Made by a program: the position numbers and the translations under genes. The notes beneath the pieces are model-generated. The model was not told where the DNA came from. It worked only from the letters and a program-made list of their open reading frames with translations, and ran no database searches. A stretch of 64,000 nucleotides of DNA from Odontocerum albicorne (lineage: Eukaryota; Arthropoda; Insecta; Trichoptera; Odontoceridae), in NCBI GenBank assembly GCA_949825065.1, contig OX463865.1, forward strand, positions 19,949,115-20,013,114. Direction: 5' to 3'. This document shows, one piece after another, positions 53,507 through 63,500 of this stretch. Every line of letters begins with the position of its first letter. Position 1 is the stretch's first letter.

Positions 53507-53665
53507 CGTCCGATACACTAAAGATCTCCTGAAGATCCTGGTATACTTGGATAGAGATTAGTGACATCAATAGATACTAGTTTAGCATTATGAGGTATTT
53601 CTGTGTTTTTTAGTTTTTCAATTAATTCCAAGGAGTTTTCGATTCAGTGTTCAGCTTTGAAATTG
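53507..53665 (-). pseudogene. Penelope-like reverse transcriptase, 5' part
   Basis: The minus strand reads IENSLELIEKLKNTEIPHNA, then KLVSIDVTNLYPSIPGSSGD. This is the LVSxDVTNLYxxIP motif (first catalytic Asp block) of Penelope reverse transcriptases, which should directly precede the segment at 47742. It shows the BEL element sits inside the Penelope copy. Confidence 0.75.
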
Positions 53666-53699
53666 GTTAGATTACGTGTGCGTCACCTTAAATATGAAT

Positions 53700-54762
53700 T
53701 TTTGTCTATTTCTTGTTTGATATTTAAATGTATAATTTCTTATTTGATGTACTTGCTGTGTCCCGACTGTATTGAAATGTTCCTTATGCGTGGCCTCCAC
53801 GAGAGTTTGTATCAAAAGTCGACCGGCCCATGCATGCGAAAACGTGTGATATGTAATATCTCGCTCCTCTTACTCCGTCACTCCCAGACAGAGTCCTACA
53901 ACTCCTCAGCCTTTATAGAAGAGGAGAGCGGGGTGGGGGCAGGGTTACCGCGTGATGGGGAGGGAATCGGGGACAGTGTTGAAACGGCGGAAGGGCAGTA
54001 CCGCCAGGAACTCAGGCCTATCTCACAATTGTCGGACATGAGCAGTGAAAACGGAGGTGAGTTTTTTTCTGGAATTTTAACATATGTTAGAGTAGAAAGG
54101 GATGATTAATGAACATTAACTATTACTAGGGAATGTACAACTTCACTTAATTAATGTATGAGAGTACAGTGTCTTGACTGAATGGTTCAATATTACAAAA
54201 TGGGTAAAGCAAGGATGTGTTATGTCGTCCTGGTTGTTTAATATTTACATAGATCCATGTGTGAAGGAACTACACAGATTCCTGGTTGTATCGGACGTAT
54301 GCGTCACCATGAAATATGATTGATGTTTTCTTGTTATTTGGTAATTTACTTGTATAAATTCTCGTTTATATTTTGATGTTTGAATGTATAATTTTTATGT
54401 TTGTTGAGGTCCGTGCTGTGTCAAGACCGTAACTGAAATGTTCCTTATGCGTGGCCATCGCGAGACAGTATCAAAAGTCGGCCGGCCCATGCATGCAAAA
54501 ACATGCGAAATATGTAATATCTCGCAAGCCATGACAGCATGCACGGACGAAAATAGGCGCTTACGATGAGCGATTGGCCGCACATAAGGAGCGCAAAACG
54601 TCAAAAAATACATTCTCAGTTCACTCCTGTCTTTTACTTACGACCAACTTCTACCTGCTAAAGAGGAATCTCTTCAACCTGCTACTTTTCACCGGAAAAG
54701 CATAAAGTGAGCCGAAATCTCCGAGTATCGAGCGGCAGCCATCCACCTATTCTACAGTCTTT
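53700..54762 (+). pseudogene. Duplicated PHLDB exon with flanking intron
   Basis: 53872-54056 is a diverged copy of the exon at 21612-21799, still open, with one codon deleted and about six replacements (QPR for QRD context, SVETAEGQY for GIEAAEGQH), and the same GAG/GTGAGT donor. The acceptor is not conserved: CTCTTACTCCG replaces TTTCAGCAACTCCG. Downstream, 54057-54762 matches intron 21800-22514. Upstream, 53700-53870 is itself a partial copy of the intron (22113-22265), so the order is intron part, exon, intron. It lies 27 kb beyond the gene's stop codon in the same orientation. Confidence 0.85.
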
Positions 54763-55057
54763 GTACGGGGCTGTACACCCTGATTCGCCATTGCTTAATC
54801 TGTTACTTAGCGATTCACGAACGTCTGTTAGACGTTTAAGTTGCAATGGAGTTAGGTCATTATAGATTTGTATATATTCTTTCACTTTGTCGTTGACGGA
54901 GAATTGCTTTAGGGGCGACTGAATCCTCAAATACTACTTGAATAGCTCTAGTTTCTCTTCCCTTGGGGTTCACCTAAACGATAGGTTTATAAAATATCTT
55001 CTTCTACAGATGGTTCAATTAATTTGAATAGATTAGACACTCTATTTGCGTCTCCGG
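54763..55057 (-). other. Unrecognised sequence with a short open frame
   Basis: The minus strand, near 54770-54930, reads FSVNDKVKEYIQIYNDLTPL, then QLKRLTDVRESLSNRLSNGE. It looks protein-like (helical, polar) but I do not recognise it, and it runs into the duplicated intron. It may be retroelement gag. Confidence 0.3.
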
Positions 55058-55315
55058 TCATTTTATCAACTTAGTTGTTAAGAGTGCTTTGAGGTGACAG
55101 GACCTGCTTACTTCAGTCATTTCGGGGGTCAAACATTCAGAGTTGCCATAACTCACCCATTCTTTCAGTTTCTTCATATTCACATATAGGTACCAATTTT
55201 CATTACCAGTAATGATGCGGTAAAGGAAGCTTTGCTTGTGGCCATGCGTAGCTCGATGAAGCGCGAGCAAACCAGCAGAAATTTTTGAACGTTGATTTTT
55301 GTTGTTTTCACTCAA
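55058..55315 (-). pseudogene. mariner transposase fragment
   Basis: The minus strand reads KISAGLLALHRATHGHKQSF, then LYRIITGNENWYLYVNMKK. This is the first-Asp region of a mariner transposase (FLxRIVTGDEKWxLYxN) with the catalytic Asp changed to Asn (TGNEN). No termini were identified. Confidence 0.75.
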
Positions 55316-56119
55316 AATATGTGGAACCCTTAAGTAATACTTAATAGAACCAATCTAATTTCTATATTATGACTATAAATTAACTTAATTTTAATTCCCT
55401 ACATGTAATATTTATTAATTGTAGTATTTAATTTCTTAGAAATAGTTAAAATCCACCTAGTAACTTATAACTAGATAATAATTCTTACAACTAATTATTT
55501 TAATGTTTGTTTCTTGTTTAATCCGTGTTGTATAACAGACGGCTAGCTCGGAAAGGGACCCCCTGCCGCTTCTCCGAGCTACCCCAGCCCACATCCCTAA
55601 TTATTGCCAATAACTCCCGAATAACAACCCTTAACTGTATGCTGTGATGCATCACAACACGATCTATCTTCCGGTACGTTTTTTGACATTGTCACCATAT
55701 TCTTGTAAAAAATACAATTTAAGACAGAGAAATCACAATACGTATTATTACCACGAAGATCGAAGACTGAATGCGCTTCTATACTATACTACGGAGGGCT
55801 ATTTGCTGTCTCAAGCTCAGGCTGAGCTGAGCTGTTATGAGTAACAGCGGGAGAAATTTGAGCTAATTCTATAGGTGAAGGCGGGAGTCGGATGTGTGAG
55901 ATTTGTGTGTTGAATGTATCAGTGTGTGTGGGCTGAATGTGTTCATGTTCATGGTGTTCTGTGATTGTTGGTAGTCACAGTTGTGGGCGGGGCTGATGAA
56001 TGGGCTGATTAGATGTGCTGGCTCTTTCAGTTTCAACACAACGTGCATGTTCTTCAAGAAATGTAATCAAATCTCGAAGAGTAGGCAAATACTTGTGGTG
56101 GTCGCCCACTCGGAACACT
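55316..56119. other. Unassigned sequence
   Basis: AT-rich at 55320-55530, then mixed. No recognised gene or element; short open frames at 55644 and 55869-56187 lack any motif. Confidence 0.25.
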
Positions 56120-56500
56120 GTGGGCGTTCATACATACGGTCAATGACCGATGAAGTGACCTTTGCATTCCTCGACAAATCTAAATAAACAAGTCCGACGT
56201 TCACACGCCGGCCATTCAACCCATAGCCCGGAGCGGACCGCATTCCATACTAGAGCGAGAACGCACCACGCTGTCTCGCCAGTTTCGTAAATAAATTGTC
56301 ACCTACATACGACATTAATCGCTTTGCTAATGCAGAAACGAGACGAAGGATATCTTGCTCGCATTCCCGCACACACGCGGAAATAGTATAAATACCTACG
56401 TTTACTAATAAAAACTCTTCTTCCGCATTGCGATCCAAAACGTGTTTTATTTATCAACAAATCATCATCATCTCTTCCCTTAAGGACTAGCTCCTAAACA
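56120..56500 (+). repeat. LTR-like direct repeat, left copy
   Basis: About 380 bp beginning TGTGGGCGTTCATACATACG and ending AGCTCCTAAACA, matched by 59252-59638. On the + strand it has a TATA-like GTATAAATACC (56388), then AATAAA-type signals and ATTGCGATCCAAAACG. The ends are TG..CA, as in LTRs. Confidence 0.7.
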
Positions 56501-57309
56501 CTCATACGACCCGTGCCTACGTTCGAATAAAGAGCGGAGTTCACCTTTCAGTTTCCGTACCACTATGGATACGAAAACGTAATCACAATCTTTAATGGGC
56601 AGATTTAAATTTGATAGAGCTGATTGGGCTGAAACAAGAGGGGTTAAGAAGAGCTGACGGATATCTGAGCGGGATGTGATAGTGGGAAGCTCCAATATAT
56701 CCACAAACCGGTCAATGAGTACCCTGCGGTTTTCGTAGCGCTTAGTCAGAATGGCTAAGGCCACACTGCATAGCTCTCATTGGTGATATTTAAGTGGGAT
56801 ATCATACTAAGAGCCTCCTCACTAAGACTTGAAAAAAGGTAATGGAGTTTCACTGCATCAGTAAGATTACTGATTTGGTCTGTCAAGCTCTTAAAAATGG
56901 TAATGAATGACGGCCAATCTTCCAATTTTGATGAAAATTTGGGAAGCTCAATTTTGGGCAGAACAAAAGCGGGTGCAGATGATGTCGAGGGCTGAGAAAT
57001 CGGTGCAGTCGGTCGTGAGCTGAGACTTGCCTTTGCGACAAGTATATCTGTATAAGCATCGCATGCTGCACGATAGTTATCGTTATACTGGGTCTCCGTT
57101 TTATCAACAAGGTCGGTGGAATCCAAAATCTCGTAGTAAACGTCATCCAGCTTACCCTTGTCTGCATCTGATTTAGTGAAACGCCCTTCAAAGTCCTTTG
57201 AGATGTTGCCTGAAGTGACAGTAGTCGCAATGCCCTTTGACTGCGCTATTACCCCGTGTGCCTCACGGAACTTGGCGGCTTGCGACTTGGAAGGCATTTT
57301 GTATAGCAA
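56480..57309 (-). pseudogene. BEL/Pao-type gag (second element)
   Basis: Starts with ATG at 57309: MPSKSQAAKFREAHGVIAQS, then APAFVLPKIELPKFSSKLED with WPSFITIFKSLTDQ (DUF1759 motif) and LHYLFSSLSEEALSMISHLN. After a frameshift near 56760 it continues ALAILTKRYENRRVLIDRFV, LPTITSRSDIRQLF and VVRKLKGELRSLFERRHG, and is cut by the LTR-like repeat. No pol follows. The sequence differs from the BEL element at 47.7-53.5 kb and is AT-richer. Confidence 0.8.
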
Positions 57310-57520
57310 TAAAAAGGAAAAAAAAACAAAGCAAACAAAATTACGAATAAAATGATAAAAAGAAAAAAAAAGGGTAAAATAAAAAAATTAACAACAATGA
57401 TCTGACTGTATTTGGCAAGTACAAATACTGCTGAGCTGATAGAATACACAAACAGTATTTAAAAAAAAATTTATTGAGCAGAAGCAAATCTACCTAAATG
57501 GTGGATTTTATGGGTAATTA
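57310..57520. other. A-rich leader-like stretch
   Basis: A-rich on the + strand (T-rich upstream of gag on the minus strand). With 58784-59250 it would form the leader of the gag element after removal of the mariner. Confidence 0.35.
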
Positions 57521-58783
57521 TTGGGTTGATGCAAAAGTTATGACCGTTTTTTATGATCCCAGTTGAAAAAATTCCCAGGTAAGAAATGATGAATAGTATC
57601 TTCTTTTAAATGATTCCATTGTATAAAGGATGCTTTCCCTCTACTTTCTATTCAGTTTTGGCCTGGCCAGAGTACAGTGAAGAGCCCTTGTATTTTTTCA
57701 AAATGTCGGTCGATAAAGTGCATTTACGTCATTGTTTACCGCGAGTGTGGCAACCAAAAACATTTGCGAAGTGTATGGAGCAGATGTCATCAAAGTTCGA
57801 CAGGTACGAAGATGGTTTACAAAATTCCGATCTGGGGATTTTTCACTATTTGATAAACCACGTAACGGGCGGCCATTGAAGTCTGATGACGACAAGTTAA
57901 AAGTCATAATTGACACCAATCCACGTCTAACCACCAGGGAGATCGCGTCGATGATGGGAGTCAACCAAACAACCGTATTAAGACATTTGAAGCGTATGGG
58001 GATGGTTTCGTGGTACGACGTTTGGATACCTCATCAATTGTCGGCTGCCACTTTATTGGATCGTGTTTCAACGTGCGTTGCTTTGAGTGCGAGACAAAAA
58101 CATGAACCTTTTTTGCATTGTTTGGTAACAGGAGATGAGAAATGGGTCGTGTACAACAACGTGACAAGAAAAAGACATTGGGCTATACCTGGACAAGCCC
58201 CATTAACAACTTCGAAGGCCGAAATCCATAAAAAAAAAGTTATGCTTTGTGTTTGGTGGGATTGTAAGGGTATTGTGTATTTTGAACTCTTGGAACGCAA
58301 TCAGACAATTGCAGCAGAACGATATTGTCAGCAATTATCCAAATTGAACATCGCCCTTCAAAAAGATAGACCAGAATTGGTAAACAGAAAAGGGGTAGTG
58401 TTTCATCACGACAATGCGCGCGACCACATGTGGCTATGATGACCCAATACAAGCTAAATGAGTTGAATTGGGATGTTATCAAGCATCCACCGTATTCTCC
58501 AGATCTTGCTCCTTCCGATTTTCATTTATTCCGATCCCTGCAAAAATTTTTAAATGATAAAAAATTTGATACAATAGAGCAGGTAAAAACATCCCTTACT
58601 ACATTTTTCGCATCAAAATCCACGGAATTTTACACTAATGGTATTAATAAGTTGATAGAAAGATGGGAGAAGGTTATAAGAACTGATGGAAATTATATAA
58701 TTGATTAAATAAATAATACAAATCTAAAAAAAAATGTTTAATTGTATATGTAAAAAACGGTCATAACTTTTGCATCAACCCAA
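57521..58783 (+). mobile_element. Full-length mariner, 1263 bp
   Basis: Perfect-looking inverted termini TTGGGTTGATGCAAAAGTTA..TAACTTTTGCATCAACCCAA continuing through TGACCGTTTTTTA, flanked by TA (57519-57520, 58784-58785). It encodes the transposase listed next. Termini this intact indicate a fairly recent insertion, here within the leader of the gag element. Confidence 0.95.
57703..58708 (+). pseudogene. mariner transposase (two frameshifts)
   Basis: ATG at 57703 (MSVDKVHLRHCL), a frame change near 57745 with apparent loss of a few codons, then a long frame: NICEVYGADVIKVRQVRRWF, KFRSGDFSLFDKPRNGRPLK (N-terminal helix-turn-helix), WIPHQLS, LVTGDEKWVVYNN (first Asp), CVWWDCKGIVYFELL and FHHDNARDH (second Asp). 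A 2-nt insertion near 58428 shifts to the last frame: LNWDVIKHPPYSPDLAPSDF HLFRSLQKFL (third Asp). There are 34 residues between the second and third Asp (DD34D). It stops at 58706-58708. About 335 codons, as in intact mariners. Confidence 0.92.
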
Positions 58784-59251
58784 TATTTGGGCTGGTAACA
58801 CTAAACAGAAGTTCTTTTTCGTAATAAAAATTAAAAAAAAGGGTAAGTAAAAAAATGAGAACTCCTTACAACGCACCTACAGGGAAAAAGTCTATAGATA
58901 TGGGAAATCATAAAGTGAGAACTTTAAAATTATAAAATCCTCAAGAACAGTTTTTGTCTATATAATTTTTTTTTTCAATTAATCCACAATGTTTTTATTA
59001 AAAAAATTTATGCATAGTGTTAAATGGATATATTTTGGTTTTGGTCAAGTCAAACAAATGTCAGTTAACCCAACTTGGCATACAATATTTTTTATTATCA
59101 CTTTTAAAAAAATATATACCTGTTTACTTTACTCATAAAATAAGTGAATGTTTGATTGCCTTCGTTATTTGTCAATTTTAGTGAATGAATACAAAAAAAC
59201 ATCTACAATAGCACTATTTTATTTAAGACACAATATGATATGACTATTGAC
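58784..59251. other. AT-rich sequence
   Basis: No gene. It lies between the mariner and the right LTR-like repeat. Confidence 0.3.
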
Positions 59252-59638
59252 TTTGTGGCGTTCGTACGCTCGGTCAATGACCGGCGATACGACCTTTGCA
59301 TACCTTGACAATTCAAAACAAACAAGTACAAGGTCCACACGCCGGTCATTCAACTCATTGTCAGGCGTGGAGCGCATTCCATGTTAGAGCGAGAGGGCAG
59401 CACATCTGTCTCGCCAGTTCCGTATTTGAATGATACCTACATACGACATTAATCGTATTGCGAATGCAGAAACGAGACGGCGGCATATCGCGAGCGCATT
59501 CCCGCACACATTCAAGAATGATATAAATACCTACGTCTACCAATAAAATTTCTCTTTACGCATTGCGATCTAAAACGAGTTTTATTTATCAACAAACCAT
59601 CATCATCATCTCTCCTTTAAGGAACACAGTTCCTAAAA
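59252..59638 (+). repeat. LTR-like direct repeat, right copy
   Basis: Same sequence as 56120-56500 with moderate divergence: TGTGGCGTTCGTACGCTCGG, GACGACATTAATCG-type core, GATATAAATACCTACG, and the end AGTTCCTAAAAC. With the left copy it brackets the gag fragment and the mariner. Confidence 0.7.
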
Positions 59639-59930
59639 CTTCATAATTTGTGTATTATTTGAGAATTTATTATTATTAGTGAATTTGTGAATATTGGAAT
59701 AATATGAGATATTCTTTAGATTCTAATAAAATTTGTGTAAGTAAAAAAATGAATGTACGAATAAGGTTTTTATAAAGAAGCGGGCTATACGAGAATTGGG
59801 ATTATAACAAAAGGTTACGAAAAGTAGGAACGGGACACAAAAGGGTCGAGTGGACTGTATAAATGAGCTGGAAAACGGATCTGAAGGACCAAAAAATGGC
59901 TCGAAGGACCATGATTTTTTATTTATTATA

Positions 59931-61199
59931 TTAGGTAAAGCGAAAAGAAATGTCAATTTTCATTAGGCGTCACGTTGAAAGCAGTTTGCCACCAGTTACC
60001 GTTGGGTTGATACGTCGTGGCTGGTATCGTTTTGAAGCTCTATTAATATCCTTTCTGTTTTGGTTTTGGTTCAAAGTACAAAACTGCAAAAGCCAGAGAT
60101 TGAAGAGACACATTTGCGGTATTTTATGCTGTTTTATTCGATAAAGGATTGAAGTCAAAAGAAGCCACCCAGACCATCTGCGATATTTATAGAGACATCT
60201 TGAATCCTCGGAAGTGCCAAAGATGGTTTCAAAAAATTGAAAGTTGTGAAAGGAAATCGAAGGACAAACCAAAAATAAGAAGACCTCTAAAAATCGATGA
60301 TGACACTTTAAACTCATTAGTGAGGTCCGATCCGCGTAAAACCATCAAGGAATTGTCACAAGATATCGGTTGTCCATGATCAACAGTGAAGAACTATTTG
60401 AAAAGGCTCGGAAAACAAAATAGACAAGGAATTTGGGAGCCGCACGAACTTTCTCCAACGGCCATGGAACAACGAATAACAATCTGTTCATCTTCACTCT
60501 CCAGATATGAAACTGATCCGTTTCTTAGAAAAATTGTTACTAGGGATGAGAAGTGGGTCCTTTACACCAATCCGAGGAGAAAAAAAACAAAAAACCATGG
60601 TTTTCGAGGAATCAGGTACCTGTGTCTACCCCTCAGCCGACATTGACTCTGAAAAACGTTTTCCTTTGTGTTTGGTGGGATATTTTGGAAGTTGTTCATT
60701 ATGAATTATTGAAACCTGGTCAGACTGTTACAGCAGATATGTATTGTGCCCAATTCGAAAGATTAAAGGCAGAACTGCTTAAAAAATGACCAGTTTTAAT
60801 AAAGAATCAGAGAAGAATTCTACAACATGATAATGCAAACCCACACGCAGCAAGGATTACGCAGGACAAAATAAGAGAGCTAGATTTAGAAGTTTTGCAG
60901 CATCCACCATATTCACCTGATATTGCACCTTTGAATTACCATCTTTTTAAGTCGATGGAACATTCGCTTCGAGATAAAAAATCTACGAGTGTCGAACAAT
61001 TCCGAAATCACTTGGAGTCATATTTTACCAAAAAACCACCAGAATTTTACGAATAAGCTATTAAAAAACTGCCTATTCTGTGGAGGAAGATCATCGGTAA
61101 CAATTGTAATTATTTAACGGAATAATATTGTATAGTTTTTGTTTAAATCAATTTTTTGTCGCATCAAAAAAAATTGACATTTCTTTCCGCTTTACCTAA
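59931..61199 (+). mobile_element. Full-length mariner, 1269 bp, different subfamily
   Basis: Termini TTAGGTAAAGCGAAAAGAAA and, inverted, TTAGGTAAAGCGGAAAGAAA, continuing TGTCAATTTT, flanked by TA (59929-59930, 61200-61201). The length is that of an intact mariner, but the transposase is heavily mutated. Confidence 0.94.
60149..61125 (+). pseudogene. mariner transposase, multiply broken
   Basis: KEATQTICDIYRDILNPRKC, then a stop near 60377; VKNYLKRLGKQNRQGIWEPH, IVTRDEKWVLYTNPRRK (first Asp retained); a frameshift near 60590; LCVWWDILEVVHYELLKPGQ; a stop at 60787; ILQHDNANPHAARITQD (second Asp); LQHPPYSPDIAPLNYHLFKS. The third catalytic position is Asn (PLNYHLF instead of PSDYHLF). A final stop interrupts at about 61054 before the C-terminus. 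Confidence 0.9.
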
Positions 61200-61201
61200 T
61201 A

Positions 61202-61849
61202 TATTCAGATTATTATTTTGTGGTGCATTATGTTGACTACTTTGCTTTATCTATGCATGAATATGCATATTTGCGCACTTCCCTCTTTTTCTTGCACATA
61301 TAAGTTGATGGGCCGCACACAATGAAAAAATTAGGGGGAACGTTGCCGCCTAGCCCTCGTGTCACTGCCTCTCGAACGATGCTTTCAAATTGGTCATCAA
61401 CAAGAGGCCAAGAAGATCAAAAACTCATAAAAGCGACTGGTAAACTATTAGAATCAGAATAAATCGTAGATCTGAAGGCACCCATGTACGTTTTAACACT
61501 TCCATAACCGACGCAGGTATAAAATCATACTTGGCTCGAAGGACCAAAAAATGGTCAGGCAAACGCCACACCATTAAACAATGGGAAAGGAAATTTGTAC
61601 TTACAGGGTTAGTGGATGTGCAGGGGGTCATATAATGGGCTGAGTTCTGTATGCGCTAAGACGCTGGAGTTTAGTTCGGGCTGAAAGGTTGACGTAGGTA
61701 CTTCACGGTGAACACAACACTTATTGTAACACAATATTTGGGCTGATCCTGGTAGCACTGGGTACTAGCCCACATATAGTTTATTTTAACTGTACGTAAC
61801 ACACGCGTTGGTAATGAGTATATAAATATACAAATTGGAGCAACGTGAG
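61202..61849. other. Unassigned sequence
   Basis: 61480-61560 (TCGAAGGACCAAAAAATGG) repeats a phrase found at 59885-59905 just left of the mariner, suggesting the flanks belong to one older repeat. No gene seen. Confidence 0.3.
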
Positions 61850-62175
61850 AATCATTCTCCCTGGCTCAATCCCAACTCATTGTCTGCGAAGACTGATGGG
61901 GTCAGCTCTCCTCGTCCTCAGGTTGTATGCTCTTCTGTCCCGGACTACGTCCCCCAGGCCGTGCCTCTGCATCAGGTTATCTTTTTGCACCGCCCATGAA
62001 TTCTTTGGTCATCCTCTGGTTGTTATTCGAGGAAGATCCATGGAGATTGCCTGGTTCACAATGTGATCGGGTGCTCTGCGTCCAACGTGCCCATACCATC
62101 TCAATCGTCTCTCCTCCATCTTTCTGTTGATGTCTGTAACACCCAGGCTTCCACGAATGCGTGAGAATCCGTAAC
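61850..62175 (-). pseudogene. RTE-like reverse transcriptase C-terminus, second copy of the 2440 family
   Basis: Minus-strand match to 2935-3262 at high identity: KMEERRLRWYGHVGRRAPDH, IVNQAISMDLPRITTRG (then stop), DLMQRHGLGDVVRDRRAYN and LRTRRADP. Here the WYGHV junction is intact, showing that the 3010 copy carries the frame error. Confidence 0.8.
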
Positions 62176-62420
62176 CTCAAAATTGCACCGTTCACCATCA
62201 ACAATAACAATCTGACGTTCGATCCGCTATGTTCAGTTTATTCTATCCGCGCTGCGTTCACTTTCTCCCCACTTCTCGCCGCGCCCACACCGCTGTCATG
62301 CTGTGCGCGCGCGGATCCGAGCCGACTCCAACGTCACGACACTCTGGCGTGAAAACAATACTTGAAAGTTAAAAGAATCATGGACAAAATTCAGAAAAGT
62401 ATAACTAAAGAGCTAATTAA
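62176..62420. other. GC-richer unassigned stretch
   Basis: 62230-62345 has GC-rich sequence (GTGCGCGCGCGGATCCGAG). It directly follows the RTE fragment breakpoint. No ORF or element assignment. Confidence 0.25.
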
Positions 62421-62424
62421 TTAT

Positions 62425-62690
62425 TTTTGAGGATATAAATAACATTTGAAAAAGATCACCAATACGAGACAAATTATTTTTGAGGATATAAATAACATTT
62501 GAAAAAGATCACCAATACGAGACAAATTATTTTTGAGGATATAAATAACATTTGAAAAAGATCACCAATACGAGACAAATTATTTTTGAGGATATAAATA
62601 ACATTTGAAAAAGATCACCAATACGAGACAAATTATTTTTGAGGATATAAATAACACTTGAAAAAGATCACCATATGGACAATTATTTTA
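62425..62690. repeat. 57-bp tandem repeat, ~4.5 copies
   Basis: Nearly identical units ACAAATTATTTTTGAGGATA TAAATAACATTTGAAAAAGA TCACCAATACGAG. The low divergence means recent expansion. Confidence 0.92.
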
Positions 62691-62764
62691 ATCTACGAAA
62701 ATTTATTTATATTGATTATTGATGTCGAAACGAGATTTCAACGTACAAATAGTTCTTATATTAT

Positions 62765-63110
62765 TTCTAGTTAAGGTGTTACCACCGGGGAGGTTTAAAG
62801 TTTTATTGTAATTTGTTTATAAAAACACTGTTTATTCCACGTAACATAATGTACCGTTAAATGCGTGTGTATGTCGGTACCAGTTCGAACAAAATTCAGT
62901 ATTTTTTGTGCGGAGTTAAATGCTCCATAGTAAATTGTTATCGACCCCTCTCCATGACTGTCAAATACGAACTGACAAATGACAGCCAAATCAAAATGGC
63001 GGCCAAACAAAATCGGCCTGAAACATAAAACGCACCCTGTATAATGATATAACCCTACTGGTTTCAAGGTTTTCACCTCATCATCAGGGGAGCACAAAAA
63101 GAGTTTTGTT
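62765..63110 (-). mobile_element. Penelope-like tail with an insert
   Basis: Minus-strand tail: CTAGTTAAGGTGTTACCACC .. TGTTTATTCCACGTAACATA, then about 200 bp of foreign sequence (62850-63045), then ATGATATAACCCTACTGGTT TCAAGG..CACCTCATCATCAGGGGA. The hammerhead core CTGATGA..GAAAC is present at 63050-63100 with one mismatch in the stem III palindrome (ACCAGT). Confidence 0.6.
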
Positions 63111-63215
63111 TATACTCCTGTGATGATGAGGTGTGCACCTTGAAACCGGTAGGGTTATACCATTATATAAAGTGGAATAAACAGTGTTTGACTAAACAAA
63201 TCATAAATAAATCTT
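63111..63215 (+). mobile_element. Penelope-like tail, + orientation
   Basis: GATGATGAGGTGTGCACCTT GAAACCGGTAGGGTTATACC followed by GTGGAATAAACAGTGTTTGA. The core begins CTGTGATGA instead of CTGATGA, so it is probably inactive. With 63050-63110 it forms a large inverted repeat. Confidence 0.6.
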
Positions 63216-63319
63216 ATTTAGATCATGTTTACTCGAGAGAAATTTTTTTTATTATACGACAGTGTATTAGATTAAATAACAAAATTTAGAACTTTGTGAA
63301 TAAAATATCTCTGAAGATA

Positions 63320-63500
63320 TTATTTATAATGAAGGCATTAATGAACACTATGGTGGTTTAAAGACATTGTAATTTGTTTGTACAAACAAGGCTCTTTTTT
63401 TGTGCTCCCCTGATGACGAGGTAAAAACCTTGAAACCGGTAGGGTTATACCATTATATAAAGTGGAATAAACAGTATTTGGTTAAACAAATTATAATATC
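63320..63500 (+). mobile_element. Penelope-like tails, inverted pair with intact hammerhead-like core
   Basis: 63325-63385 is the distal tail on the minus strand (AAGGCATTAATG, GTGGTTTAAAGACATTGTAA), joined at 63390 to the + strand proximal tail. The core at 63400-63452 is the best in the window: GTGCTCCC, CTGATGA (63410-63416), C, GAGGT AAAA ACCTT, GAA, ACCGGT, A (63441), GGGTTATACC. Stem I closes as CCC/GGG plus GU/AC around an internal loop. Confidence 0.62.

Noticed and set aside
53603..54109. 168-codon open frame as a second functional gene
   Set aside because: Only its last third matches the PHLDB exon; the upstream part is intron-like repeat and Penelope sequence, and the splice acceptor is missing.
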